Counted from the first letter of the stretch, positions 53,512 to 62,971 are shown. The stretch is DNA of 64,000 nt from UBA4416 sp040387555 (GCA_040387555.1 JAZKDO010000005.1:1-64000), one strand, 5' to 3'. Notes: generated from the letters alone by a model not told the origin. Made by a program: numbers and translations.

Positions 53512-56130
53512 ATGAAAATTATTGAAATAAAAGTAATGCGCGGGCCAAACTACTGGTCAATAGCCAGAAAGAAATTGGTGGTTATGAAGTTGGATCTTGA
53601 AGATTTGGAACAGAGTCCAACAAATAAAATAGATGGATTTGAAAAGCGTATTAAGGAATTAATTCCGAGTTTAATTGAACACCGTTGCTCCGAAGGTAAG
53701 GAAGGTGGCTTGTTTGTTCGTATTAATGAAGGTACCTGGATGGGACATGTGATAGAACATATCGCATTAGAATTGCAAACGTTGGCAGGAATGGAATGTG
53801 GTTTTGGAAGAACAAGAAGTACGAGTAAAGAGGGTGTCTATAACGTTGTATTCTCATACATGGAAGAAGCTGTAGGGGTTTATGCTGCCAAAGCTGCTGT
53901 GAAAATTGCTGAACATTTAATCAGTGGTGAGCCTTATGATATCGATAGTGATATTCGTAAAATGCGTGAATTACGTGAAAGTGTGCGTTTCGGGCCAAGC
54001 ACAGGATCTATAATAGATGAGGCTATCGCCCGTGACATTCCTTTTATTCGTGTTAATTCGGAATCATTGGTACAACTTGGCTATGGTAAGAACCAGGTTC
54101 GTTTCAGAGCTACGATGACTGACCGTACAAGTTCCATAGCGGTAGATTTGGCAAGTAATAAAGACGAAACAAAACGTTTACTAAAAGATGCAGCAATTCC
54201 TGTTGCAAAAGGAGTTTGTATTTCAGACCCTGCCGCCTTGGAAGATGCAGTTAAAAGCGTTGGTTTTCCGCTAGTATTTAAACCGTTAGATGGAAACCAC
54301 GGTAAAGGTGCTTCTATTAATGTTAAAACTATTGAAGAGGCTAAAGATGCATTTGAACATGCTAAAAAATATTCCCGAAAAATCATTATCGAAAAATTTA
54401 TTACAGGATACGATTTTAGAGTACTGGTAATAAATAACCGTTTTATTGCGGCAGCGTTAAGAGAACCGGCGCATGTGATTGGGGACGGCAAATCAACCGT
54501 TCAGCAATTAATTGATAAAGAAAACTTAGACCCAAGAAGAGGTTACGGACACGAAAATGTGTTAACCGAAATTAGTATTGACCGTGAAACCCTGGATCAA
54601 CTTGCGAAAAAAGAATATACCTTGGATACTATTCTTAAAAATGAAGAGCTGTGTTATCTTAAAGGAACAGCTAATCTAAGCACGGGCGGTAAATCTACTG
54701 ATATAACAGACATTGTTCATCCGCATAATATTTTTATCTGTGAACGTATTTCCCGTGTGATCGGCCTTGATATTTGTGGTATTGATATTATGGCATCCAA
54801 TTTAAGCGAACCCTTGGAACTAACCGGTGGTGTAGTACTGGAGGTAAATGCGGCTCCTGGTTTCAGGATGCATTTGGCTCCAGCAAAAGGCTTGCCCAGA
54901 AATGTTGCAGCGCCAGTAATCGATATGTTATATCCTACCGGTAAATCCTGCCGTATTCCAATTATTGCTATTACAGGAACAAATGGAAAAACTACAACTA
55001 CGAGGTTGATCTCGCACATTGTTAAAAACAACGGATTTAAAGTAGGATTCACTACCAGTGATGGTATTTATGTTGGTAATTCAATGATGACCAAAGGAGA
55101 TACAACTGGTCCGGTAAGCGCTGAATTTATTTTAAAAGATCCGACAGTAGAGTTTGCGGTTTTGGAAACAGCGCGGGGTGGAATATTAAGAGCGGGCCTT
55201 GGTTTTGGAAGATGTGATGTTGCTGTGGTAACTAATATTCAGGAAGATCACATGGGACTTTCGGATATCAATACGTTAAAAGATATGGCTCGCGTTAAAG
55301 GCGTGGTTGTTGAAAGCGTTAAGAGAGATGGTTATGCCGTATTGAATGCAGACAATAAATATTGTGTGAATGTTGGAAAAAATGCAAGCTGCAATATCGC
55401 CTATTTCAGTATGAATGAAAATAATCCAGTGGTGAAAGAGCATTGCAAACTGGGTGGGATCGCTGCTATTTATGAGAACGGATTTATTACTATTAAAAAA
55501 GGCGACTGGAAATTCAGAGTTCAAAAAGTGACAAACGTTCCTTTAACTTTTGGAGGACGGGTATCGTTTATGATTCAAAATGTGTTGGCAGCTACTTTGG
55601 CAACTTATGTATATGGTTTCGCAACTGAAGACATTGCTACGAGCCTGGAGACTTTTATACCATCTGCAGCTCAGACACCGGGCCGTATGAATATTTTTGA
55701 TTTCAAAGAGTATAAAGTCATGATTGACTTTGCTCATAATCCTGATGGTTTTAAAGGAATCAAAGAATTTTTATCTACTATCGATTCTCCTTTGAAAATT
55801 GGTATTATTACAGGGACAGGCGATCGCCGTGATGATGATATCAGGGATATGGGGCGGATTTCAGCTGAGATGTTTGATCATATCATTATTCGTCAGGATA
55901 AATTTTTGAGAGGAAGACAGGCTGAAGATATCGTAAGATTATTAGTGGAAGGAATCAAACAAGTAAATCCTGAAACGTCTTATGAATATGTTCCAAAAGA
56001 AATTGAGGCACTGAATCATGCGTTTAGCATTGCCAAGCCAGGATCTTATATTGTTGCACTAAGTGATGTGATTGATAATGCGATTGAAGTGGTAAATTCT
56101 TATTTGGATAAGGAAAGAGCAGGGAAGTAA
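53512..56130 (+). CDS. cphA: Cyanophycin synthetase
   Basis: Synthesises cyanophycin by alternately adding Asp to the backbone and Arg to the side chain, using ATP. The 872 residues match CphA1 length. The N-terminal domain opens MKIIEIKVMRGPNYWSIARK, the characteristic CphA start. An ATP-grasp domain follows (about 215-475, with KPLDGNHGKGASINV and EVNAAPGFRMHLAP), then a Mur-ligase-like domain with P-loop GTNGKTTTT (about 489-497) and C-terminal motifs DFAHNPDGF and GTGDRRDDD. All three domains are intact. A paired REP-like repeat lies after the stop. Confidence 0.96.
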   Translation: MKIIEIKVMRGPNYWSIARKKLVVMKLDLEDLEQSPTNKIDGFEKRIKELIPSLIEHRCSEGKEGGLFVRINEGTWMGHVIEHIALELQTLAGMECGFGRTRSTSKEGVYNVVFSYMEEAVGVYAAKAAVKIAEHLISGEPYDIDSDIRKMRELRESVRFGPSTGSIIDEAIARDIPFIRVNSESLVQLGYGKNQVRFRATMTDRTSSIAVDLASNKDETKRLLKDAAIPVAKGVCISDPAALEDAVKSVGFPLVFKPLDGNHGKGASINVKTIEEAKDAFEHAKKYSRKIIIEKFITGYDFRVLVINNRFIAAALREPAHVIGDGKSTVQQLIDKENLDPRRGYGHENVLTEISIDRETLDQLAKKEYTLDTILKNEELCYLKGTANLSTGGKSTDITDIVHPHNIFICERISRVIGLDICGIDIMASNLSEPLELTGGVVLEVNAAPGFRMHLAPAKGLPRNVAAPVIDMLYPTGKSCRIPIIAITGTNGKTTTTRLISHIVKNNGFKVGFTTSDGIYVGNSMMTKGDTTGPVSAEFILKDPTVEFAVLETARGGILRAGLGFGRCDVAVVTNIQEDHMGLSDINTLKDMARVKGVVVESVKRDGYAVLNADNKYCVNVGKNASCNIAYFSMNENNPVVKEHCKLGGIAAIYENGFITIKKGDWKFRVQKVTNVPLTFGGRVSFMIQNVLAATLATYVYGFATEDIATSLETFIPSAAQTPGRMNIFDFKEYKVMIDFAHNPDGFKGIKEFLSTIDSPLKIGIITGTGDRRDDDIRDMGRISAEMFDHIIIRQDKFLRGRQAEDIVRLLVEGIKQVNPETSYEYVPKEIEALNHAFSIAKPGSYIVALSDVIDNAIEVVNSYLDKERAGK

Positions 56131-56142
56131 TTTTAATGTAGC

Positions 56143-56198
56143 TTCTCGACTTCGCTTGAAGTGACAGATGAATTTGTCAGCTCGAGTGAAGTCGAGAA
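56143..56198. repeat. REP-like inverted pair after cphA
   Basis: Left arm with CTCGACTTCGCTTGAAGTGA (56146-56165) and right arm with TCAGCTCGAGTGAAGTCGAG (56177-56196) pair at about 20 of 24 positions around a short loop. It lies between convergent cphA and pepF and could terminate or stabilise both transcripts. Confidence 0.8.
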
Positions 56199-56206
56199 CA
56201 TTTTAA

Positions 56207-57898
56207 CTACAATTTTTCGTATTCCTTTTTCACAAAATCCGCCAGTTCCTTTACGTAAGCCGGAGAAAAATCAAATTTAATTCCTGCTGCTTCATATAAT
56301 TCTGGAATAGTTCTTAAGTATCCAAGAGACAATGCTTTTTTATAATTTGCTAAAGCTTGTTTTGGATATTGTTTATAGCTGCGCCACATAGCAATAGCAC
56401 CTAATTGCGCCATGCCGTATTCTATATAATAAAACGGCACTTCATATAAATGCAGTTGTGCTTGCCACGAACGTTGTAAGTTACTTTCTAGTCCGCTATA
56501 ATCAACAACACCGGTTCCAAAATCTTTACTAATTTTCATCCAACAATCATAGCGTTCTTGTAGAGTATGTTTTGGATTGGTATAGATCCAATGTTGAAAT
56601 TTATCAATGGAGGCAATCCAAGGTAAACCTTTTAGTACATCATTCAGTTGTTCTTTTTTTGCTCTTTTTAAATCTTCCGGATTAGGAAAAAATGCTTCCC
56701 AATGTTCCATACTGATCAACTCCATGCTCATGCTCGCTAATTCTGCTACCTCGCTCGGTGTGCTTTTAAATTCAGTCAGTTCCAGGTTAGCAGCAAGAAA
56801 TGCGTGCACAGCGTGCCCACCTTCATGTACCATTGTCACCATATCACGGTGTAAGCCAACAGCATTCATAAAAATAAACGGAACATCTGTTTCCATTAAA
56901 GGATAGTTATAACCGCCGGGCGCTTTACCAATTCGTGATTCCACATCAAGACGTTTCATTTCCTGCATGGTTTTTATGCAGTCAGCAAAATAGGGATCGA
57001 TACTGTTAAAGCATGTAATGGTTTTTGCAGTTAAATCTTCGCCGGTTGTGAAAGGGGTTAAAGGCGCTTTACCTTCCGGGTCCACCTCCTTATCCCATGG
57101 CTTGTAAGCATCCAGTTTCAACGCATCTTTTCGTTGCTGCTCATTTTGTTTTACTAAAGGAACAATATGTTGCTGTATTGCATCATGAAAATTATAACAA
57201 TCCTGAACAGTATAATCAAAACGGCCCAACTCTTCATGTTTAAAATCCCTATAGTTGCTAAAACCTGTGTTCAGGGCAACCTGGTGGCGTAAAGCAATAA
57301 GCTCATCATATAATTTATTCAATTCGGTTTCATCTTCCGCTCTGCGTTCCTGTATCTGGCGATAGATTTTCTCGCGCAATGAACGGTCATTACTTTTAAA
57401 ATAAGTTGCTGCTTTTTGTAAAGTGATTTCTTCTTTATTATGAGTAATGGTTTGTGCCGCGGAAATGTTTCCGTACTCCTGTTCTTTTTGACGAAGCTCC
57501 GTATTTAAAACTATATTCTCTTCTCTATATAACTCAATGCTTTTTTTTACTCCCCGTACAAATACAAAATAGGTGTCTTTTTCAAGTTGATCCACAAAAG
57601 GACAATCGATTAATTTTTTATTCAGGGCGTTGCTGTAAGGAGAAATATGAGGTTCTATTTCAGTGACAAAATAATTGAATGATTCCTGTAGCTCTTCGTT
57701 TTGAGTGTTACAGGTCATTTTAATATAACGCCACGCACCGTCTTCATTCAATACAGCTTCGAGTTCGCTATAGTCTTTCATCCATTGTTTTAATTCTGCA
57801 ACAGAATTGATTTTCCTGTTTTTCAATTCTTCTAAAAAAGGTTTTAATCTTTCCCAGTTACTTACTCTGAAATCTTCGGATAGATAATGACGATGCAT
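56207..57898 (-). CDS. pepF: M3 family oligoendopeptidase
   Basis: A zinc metallopeptidase of 563 residues that cleaves short peptides in the cytosol. The catalytic motif HEGGH lies in MVTMVHEGGHAVHAFLA, followed by the third ligand Glu in SEVAELASMSMELIS. Other PepF landmarks include FNEDGAWRYI-like LNEDGAWRYIKMT near the start and YYIEYGMAQLGAIAMW near the end. No signal peptide. The M3B group (PepF/oligoendopeptidase F) is the best fit; the exact substrate range is unknown. It converges with cphA across the repeat pair. Confidence 0.92.
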   Translation of the reverse strand: MHRHYLSEDFRVSNWERLKPFLEELKNRKINSVAELKQWMKDYSELEAVLNEDGAWRYIKMTCNTQNEELQESFNYFVTEIEPHISPYSNALNKKLIDCPFVDQLEKDTYFVFVRGVKKSIELYREENIVLNTELRQKEQEYGNISAAQTITHNKEEITLQKAATYFKSNDRSLREKIYRQIQERRAEDETELNKLYDELIALRHQVALNTGFSNYRDFKHEELGRFDYTVQDCYNFHDAIQQHIVPLVKQNEQQRKDALKLDAYKPWDKEVDPEGKAPLTPFTTGEDLTAKTITCFNSIDPYFADCIKTMQEMKRLDVESRIGKAPGGYNYPLMETDVPFIFMNAVGLHRDMVTMVHEGGHAVHAFLAANLELTEFKSTPSEVAELASMSMELISMEHWEAFFPNPEDLKRAKKEQLNDVLKGLPWIASIDKFQHWIYTNPKHTLQERYDCWMKISKDFGTGVVDYSGLESNLQRSWQAQLHLYEVPFYYIEYGMAQLGAIAMWRSYKQYPKQALANYKKALSLGYLRTIPELYEAAGIKFDFSPAYVKELADFVKKEYEKL

Positions 57899-57949
57899 AA
57901 GGTTATATTTTATGGATTGAAGGTAAAGTTTTTTAGTTAAAGTTTACTA

Positions 57950-58035
57950 TTCCCCTTCTGAAGGGGTACCTGAACGGCGGGGGATGTCTATGTGAAACAT
58001 CCTCCGTCCTGCGGACACCTCTTTCAAAGGAGGAA
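57950..58035. repeat. Long imperfect hairpin repeat, second family
   Basis: Left arm from TCCCCTTCTGAAGGGGTACC to GGGGGATG and right arm from CATCCTCCGTCCTGCGGACA to AAAGGAGGA pair over about 36 bases with mismatches. Similar GC-rich CATCCTCC...AAAGGAGG elements are, from memory, dispersed in other Bacteroidota genomes. It lies in the pepF-DUF5606 gap and is unrelated to the CTCGACT family. Confidence 0.7.
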
Positions 58036-58070
58036 TAAAATAAAAAAGCCCTCTCTTTCGAAAGGGCTTT
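58036..58070 (-). terminator. Terminator of the DUF5606 gene
   Basis: Stem AAAGCCCT / AGGGCTTT followed on the minus strand by TTTTTTATTTTATT. It lies 23 bases after the stop of the gene at 58093. Confidence 0.8.
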
Positions 58071-58092
58071 CCATAATATAATTGTAAGCTGA

Positions 58093-58641
58093 TTAAGCTA
58101 CACCTGTTTTTCTAACACCGGCAGTTTTCTTAACGCCAGTACTTGTTTTTGTTTTGGTAGTATCTTTAGTTGCGGTTTTTTTAACAGCTGCTTTTTTCTC
58201 AGTTGCTGCTTTCACCATTTTCTTTTCAGTGGATTCCTCTGCTGTTTCAGCTTCTTTAATTTTTAAGCTTCCTGAAGACTGCAAGCCATTGTACCAGTTA
58301 AATAATTTACGCATGTTACTTGTGTAAACACGTTCTTTATCATAATCAGGTAAAACCGACTCAAAATAGGCTGCAACTGCTTTATCATCTGCTTTCGCAT
58401 CGATGCTTGCTCCGCCTTTTTCTTTATCATATATTGCTTTCATGATCTCGGCAACTGGTTTATCTTCCCCGGTTGTGAACATGCTTATATCTTCTAATGA
58501 ACTTACTTTTGCTGTAGAGCTAATAGAAGTACGTTTCTTGTCTGCTAATCCTTCTACAATAATTCCGTTTTTAGATTGAGCAACCACTTTATATAATCCT
58601 GGTTGTCCGCTAATGGCAATAATTCCTGTTAAATCAATCAT
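58093..58641 (-). CDS. DUF5606 family protein with Lys/Ala-rich tail
   Basis: A 182-residue cytosolic protein. Residues 1-130 (MIDLTGIIAISGQPGLYKVV, FTTGEDKPVAEIM, YFESVLPDYDKERVYTSNMRKLFNWYN) fit DUF5606, a small family conserved in Bacteroidota with no known function. The last 45 residues are a Lys/Thr/Ala-rich tail (KKAAVKKTATKDTTKTKTS), histone-like in composition, so nucleic acid binding is possible but unproven. It is transcribed alone, with a hairpin terminator after it. Confidence 0.85.
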   Translation of the reverse strand: MIDLTGIIAISGQPGLYKVVAQSKNGIIVEGLADKKRTSISSTAKVSSLEDISMFTTGEDKPVAEIMKAIYDKEKGGASIDAKADDKAVAAYFESVLPDYDKERVYTSNMRKLFNWYNGLQSSGSLKIKEAETAEESTEKKMVKAATEKKAAVKKTATKDTTKTKTSTGVKKTAGVRKTGVA

Positions 58642-59149
58642 CTTTATTTTTTAAAAATTTAGATAACAAAAATAGTACTTTTTTAATATTAACCCTATTA
58701 ATCAATGAAAAATAACTATTACTTGGTTAATTGATTCGATATTGCATAATTCACCTTAAAAAATATTAGTTCAAGGGAAGAGATGATTAACCTGCAAAAA
58801 ATAATTTGGTTAGGGATATTTAGTTAAGGGTTACATTGCTTGTTTTTTATGGTAACTCCCGATGTTTGACCAGAATAATTCATCATTTATAAAAACCCTT
58901 AACAAAAAAATAAACACAACTGGAAATTATTTTTCATTATTTTTTATATTTCGTTCAATTGCCTGATAGATAAGCCAGTTGCCTGTTTTTTGTAGTTGCT
59001 TATACTTTTCGCAATGTTAAAAAAACAGCCTTAATGTTAATTTCATTTTCTAAAAATCCAATCATTTTTAATCAGCTTTGTAAAACAAAGAATTGAAACA
59101 AATAAGCTTAATAATTCATTAAGCGACACCATATAAAGAAGACCGAATT
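58642..59149. other. 508-base intergenic stretch upstream of nrdB
   Basis: AT-rich, with no ORF or RNA gene that I can support. It separates the divergent DUF5606 and nrdB genes. A box CAGCTTTG (59074-59081) is one base from the -7 consensus and could belong to nrdB. The long leader suggests regulated expression. No clear NrdR box was recognised. Confidence 0.4.
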
Positions 59150-60121
59150 ATGACAGAACCAATACTAGCAGAAAACAAAGACCGCTTTGTTATTTTTCCA
59201 ATCAAACACAACGACATCTGGGAATTTTATAAAAAATCTCAAGCAAGTTTTTGGACAGCCGAAGAAATTGACTTATCCAATGACATGGGTGATTGGAATA
59301 ATAAGTTGAATGATAACGAGCGTCATTTTATAAAACATGTTTTGGCATTTTTTGCAGCTAGTGATGGAATTGTAAACGAAAATTTAGCGATCAACTTCTT
59401 AAATGAAGTTCAGTATCCTGAGGCGCGTTTCTTTTATGGTTTCCAGGTGATGATGGAAAACATCCATTCTGAAACCTATTCTTTATTAATCGATACTTAT
59501 ATTAAAGATCCAGTAGAAAAAGATAAATTACTACATGCAGTAGAAACGGTTCCTTGTGTTGGAAAAAAAGCAGACTGGGCTTTAACCTGGATCAATAACG
59601 GAACTTTTGCAGAACGTTTAATCGCTTTTGCTGCAGTGGAGGGAATTTTCTTTTCAGGTTCTTTCTGTTCTATTTTCTGGTTAAAAAAACGTGGTTTAAT
59701 GCCAGGTTTAAGTTTCAGTAACGAGTTGATTTCACGTGATGAAGGCTTGCATTGTGATTTCGCTTGTATGTTATATGCAGATCATATTCAAAATAAATTA
59801 CCAAAAGAAAAAGTAACACAGATCATTACTGATGCTGTTACTATTGAAAAAGAATTTGTGTCGGATGCTATTCCTGTTCGTTTAATTGGAATGAACGCTG
59901 ATTTAATGTGCCAGTATATTGAGTTTTGCGCCGATAGATTATTATTGGCATTAGGCTGTGATAAATTCTATAATGCAACAAATCCTTTCGATTTTATGGA
60001 AATGATTTCCTTGCAGGGTAAAACTAATTTCTTCGAAAAACGTGTTGCAGAATACCAAAAATCAGGTGTGATGAACAATAAAGAAGAAAATAACGTATTT
60101 AATCTGGATGAAGATTTTTAG
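59150..60121 (+). CDS. nrdB: Class I ribonucleotide reductase, beta subunit
   Basis: The radical-generating R2 subunit that partners NrdA to make deoxyribonucleotides. The 323 residues show the di-iron ligands Glu103 and His106 in MMENIHSETY and the Glu/His pair in SRDEGLHCDFA. The radical Tyr is Tyr110, four residues after His106 as in E. coli R2, so the class Ia/Ib tyrosyl mechanism is likely. The C-terminus VFNLDEDF is the R1-binding tail. The gene order nrdB-nrdA is the reverse of E. coli, with 282 bases between. Confidence 0.96.
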   Translation: MTEPILAENKDRFVIFPIKHNDIWEFYKKSQASFWTAEEIDLSNDMGDWNNKLNDNERHFIKHVLAFFAASDGIVNENLAINFLNEVQYPEARFFYGFQVMMENIHSETYSLLIDTYIKDPVEKDKLLHAVETVPCVGKKADWALTWINNGTFAERLIAFAAVEGIFFSGSFCSIFWLKKRGLMPGLSFSNELISRDEGLHCDFACMLYADHIQNKLPKEKVTQIITDAVTIEKEFVSDAIPVRLIGMNADLMCQYIEFCADRLLLALGCDKFYNATNPFDFMEMISLQGKTNFFEKRVAEYQKSGVMNNKEENNVFNLDEDF

Positions 60122-60336
60122 ATAAAAATTCGTCGGTTAAAATTCCCAATTCGTATCTCATTGAAAATCATTGAACAAGGTTTAAATCTTGTACGGGAAT
60201 ACTAACCTCCAGAAACTCGTTCTTTAATGTTAAATTTTTATAGAGCCTTTGAAAGGCGCATTAAACCAAGAAAAAATTAATTAACCGGCACTTTGTTAAT
60301 ATCAAATTGTGACCAACAAAAAAATAAAAAATTATA

Positions 60337-60354
60337 GTTATAACTTGTTATAAC
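60337..60354 (+). promoter_or_regulatory. Tandem palindromes GTTATAAC upstream of nrdA
   Basis: Two copies of the 8-bp palindrome GTTATAAC (60337-60344 and 60347-60354), one helical turn apart, 50 bases upstream of the nrdA start. A candidate operator; the cognate regulator is unknown. Confidence 0.45.
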
Positions 60355-60403
60355 GGAAACCAATACTCAAAAACTAAGTAAAACCAATTAAAACCAAAGG
60401 CAA

Positions 60404-62815
60404 ATGTTTGTAATAAAAAGAGATGGCACTCAAGAGACTGTGAAGTTCGACAAGATCACAGCACGCGTTCAAAAATTAAGCTACGGCTTGGATCCCGCTT
60501 TCGTTGATCCGATTCAGGTAGCTAAAAAAGTAATTGATGGTGTGTATGATGGCGTAAGCACGGTTGATTTGGATAATTTAGCAGCAGAAACTGCCGCTTC
60601 TTTAACTACCAAACATCCTGATTATGCTCAGCTAGCATCTCGTATTGCTGTAAGTAACTTACACAAGAATACCATCAAATCTTTTTCCAAAACGGTTGAG
60701 ATATTATACAAGTATGTAGATCCAAAAACAAATCAAAAAGCGTCGTTAATTGCCGATGACGTTTATGAGATCGTGATGAAAAATGCACAATTGTTGGATT
60801 CATCAATTATTTACGACAGAGATTTTGGTTATGATTATTTTGGTTTTAAAACATTAGAACGTTCTTATTTATTAAGAACTCACGGTAGAGTTACCGAGCG
60901 CCCTCAGCACATGTTAATGCGTGTATCAATTGGTATACACAAAGAAGATATTGCAGCTGCCATTGAAACTTATAATTTAATGAGTGAGCGTTGGTTCACA
61001 CATGCAACACCAACTTTATTTAATGCCGGCACGCCAAAACCGCAAATGAGTTCTTGCTTTTTATTACAAGCTAAAGATGACAGTATTGATGGAATTTATG
61101 ACACATTAAAACAATGTGCGCGTATTTCTCAATCTGCCGGAGGTATTGGTTTAGCAATTCATAAAGTACGTGCAACCGGTTCTTATATTAAAGGAACTAA
61201 CGGTACATCCAACGGGATTTTACCCATGCTTAAAGTATTCAACGAAACAGCTCGTTACGTTGATCAGGGTGGCGGAAAACGTAAAGGTTCCATTGCTGTT
61301 TATTTAGAGCCTTGGCATGCTGATATCTATGAGTTTTTAGATATCCGTAAAAATCATGGTAAGGAAGAAATGAGAGCGCGTGATTTATTTACTGCATTGT
61401 GGATTCCTGATTTGTTCATGAAACGTGTGGAAGCAGAAGGCGAATGGAGCTTAATGTGCCCTAACGAATGCCCGGGGTTATTTACATCTCATGGTGCAGA
61501 GTTTGAAGCATTATATACTAAATACGAAGAAGAAGGGAAATTCCGTAAGCAAGTTAAAGCACGAGAATTATGGGCTGCAATTATCGATTCACAAATCGAA
61601 ACAGGAAACCCATACATGTTATTTAAAGATGCTTGTAATTTAAAATCAAACCAAACACACTTAGGAACTATTCAATCTTCTAACTTATGTACAGAGATCG
61701 TTGAATACACTAGTCCTGATGAAGTAGCGGTGTGTAACTTAGCTTCTATTGCATTACCACGTTTCGTGGATGAGAAAACAGGAACGTTTGATCACCAGCG
61801 TTTATTTGATGTAACCTATATCATCACTAAAAATTTAAATAAAGTAATTGATCGTAACTACTACCCAATCCCTGAAGCACGTAACTCAAACATGCGTCAC
61901 AGACCAATTGGTCTAGGTGTACAAGGTTTGGCAGATGCTTTTATTTTAATGCGTTATCCGTTTGAAAGTGAAGAAGCGAAGAAATTAAATTCAGAGATCT
62001 TTGAAACAATTTATTATGCTGCAATGACAGCTTCTAAAGATTTAGCTATCAAAGACGGAGCTTACGAATCTTATCCTGGTTCTCCTTTATCAAAAGGTAT
62101 TATGCAGTTTGATATGTGGGGTGTAACTCCAAGCCCTCGTTGGGAATGGAACATCTTAAAAGAAGAAGTAGCAAAATACGGCGTACGTAACTCTTTATTA
62201 GTTGCTCCAATGCCAACAGCTTCTACATCACAAATTTTAGGAAACAACGAATGCTTTGAACCATACACATCCAACATTTACAGCCGTCGTGTATTATCAG
62301 GTGAGTTTGCAGTAGTAAACAAACACTTGTTACGTGACTTAGTAAAATTAGGTATGTGGAATGATGCGTTGAAAAACAAGATCATCGGAGCAAACGGATC
62401 AGTTCAGGGTATACCTGAAATTCCTCAGAATATCAAAGATATTTACAAAACTGTTTGGGAAATTAAACAACGTACTATTATTGATATGGCGGCTGACCGT
62501 GGTGCTTACATCTGTCAGTCTCAATCTTTAAACTTATTTATCCAGGATGCGAACTTTGCGAAGTTATCTTCTGCACATTTCTATGCATGGAAAAAAGGAT
62601 TGAAAACAGGTATGTACTATTTACGTACAAAAGCTGCAGCTGACGCGATTAAATTTACTGTAGACCAGGCAGCTTTATCGGTACCGGTATTAGGTAACGA
62701 AGATGCACTGTTAGTAGAACGCGGACAAACACAACTATTAAGCTTTGAAGAACAACAAGCACAATTATCTTGTAGTTTAGATAATCCGGAAGGCTGCGAA
62801 GCTTGCGGATCGTAA
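60404..62815 (+). CDS. nrdA: Class I ribonucleotide reductase, alpha subunit
   Basis: The catalytic R1 subunit. The 803 residues start with an ATP-cone allosteric domain (about 1-90, MFVIKRDGTQETVKFDKITARV), so overall activity is probably controlled by ATP/dATP. The active-site Cys pair is in MSSCFLLQ (near 217) and SSNLCTEI with the radical-relay motif CNLASIALP. A second block, PMPTASTSQILGNNECFEPYTSN, holds catalytic Asn/Glu. The C-terminal CEAC (GCEACGS) is the thioredoxin-reduced shuttle pair. Normal length. It lies downstream of nrdB with its own leader and a strong terminator. Confidence 0.97.
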   Translation: MFVIKRDGTQETVKFDKITARVQKLSYGLDPAFVDPIQVAKKVIDGVYDGVSTVDLDNLAAETAASLTTKHPDYAQLASRIAVSNLHKNTIKSFSKTVEILYKYVDPKTNQKASLIADDVYEIVMKNAQLLDSSIIYDRDFGYDYFGFKTLERSYLLRTHGRVTERPQHMLMRVSIGIHKEDIAAAIETYNLMSERWFTHATPTLFNAGTPKPQMSSCFLLQAKDDSIDGIYDTLKQCARISQSAGGIGLAIHKVRATGSYIKGTNGTSNGILPMLKVFNETARYVDQGGGKRKGSIAVYLEPWHADIYEFLDIRKNHGKEEMRARDLFTALWIPDLFMKRVEAEGEWSLMCPNECPGLFTSHGAEFEALYTKYEEEGKFRKQVKARELWAAIIDSQIETGNPYMLFKDACNLKSNQTHLGTIQSSNLCTEIVEYTSPDEVAVCNLASIALPRFVDEKTGTFDHQRLFDVTYIITKNLNKVIDRNYYPIPEARNSNMRHRPIGLGVQGLADAFILMRYPFESEEAKKLNSEIFETIYYAAMTASKDLAIKDGAYESYPGSPLSKGIMQFDMWGVTPSPRWEWNILKEEVAKYGVRNSLLVAPMPTASTSQILGNNECFEPYTSNIYSRRVLSGEFAVVNKHLLRDLVKLGMWNDALKNKIIGANGSVQGIPEIPQNIKDIYKTVWEIKQRTIIDMAADRGAYICQSQSLNLFIQDANFAKLSSAHFYAWKKGLKTGMYYLRTKAAADAIKFTVDQAALSVPVLGNEDALLVERGQTQLLSFEEQQAQLSCSLDNPEGCEACGS

Positions 62816-62825
62816 AAGAAAATCG

Positions 62826-62851
62826 TACCCTGAGGTTCTCGAAGGGAACGA
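62826..62851. repeat. Palindromic REP-like element after nrdA
   Basis: ACCCTGAGGTTCTCGAAGGG followed by AACG: arms CCCT...AGGG around a TTCTCGAA core. It belongs to the CCCTGAGNNNNTCGAAGGG type that resembles the repeat found inside ftsZ. Confidence 0.5.
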
Positions 62852-62877
62852 TAAAAAAATAAAATAACCCTTAATAA

Positions 62878-62917
62878 TAAAAAGCCTCTCTGGAATTTTA
62901 GAGAGGCTTTTTATTAT
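62878..62917 (+). terminator. Terminator after nrdA
   Basis: Perfect stem AAAAAGCCTCTC / GAGAGGCTTTTT with a 10-base loop and T-rich tail, about 60 bases after the nrdA stop. Confidence 0.88.
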
Positions 62918-62924
62918 TTGAGTT

Positions 62925-62955
62925 TTTGGAAAAGTTCCAACTTTTATTACCTTTA
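62925..62955 (+). promoter_or_regulatory. Promoter of the HsdR-N-like gene
   Basis: TTTG (62925-62928), a 19-base spacer, and TACCTTTA (62948-62955), one base from the TAnnTTTG consensus. It lies 16 bases before the ATG. Confidence 0.6.
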
Positions 62956-62971
62956 ATTAAAACTTATAATT

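Noticed and set aside
60241..60260. GCCTTTGAAAGGC hairpin considered as nrdB terminator
   Set aside because: The loop is too small and no T-run follows.
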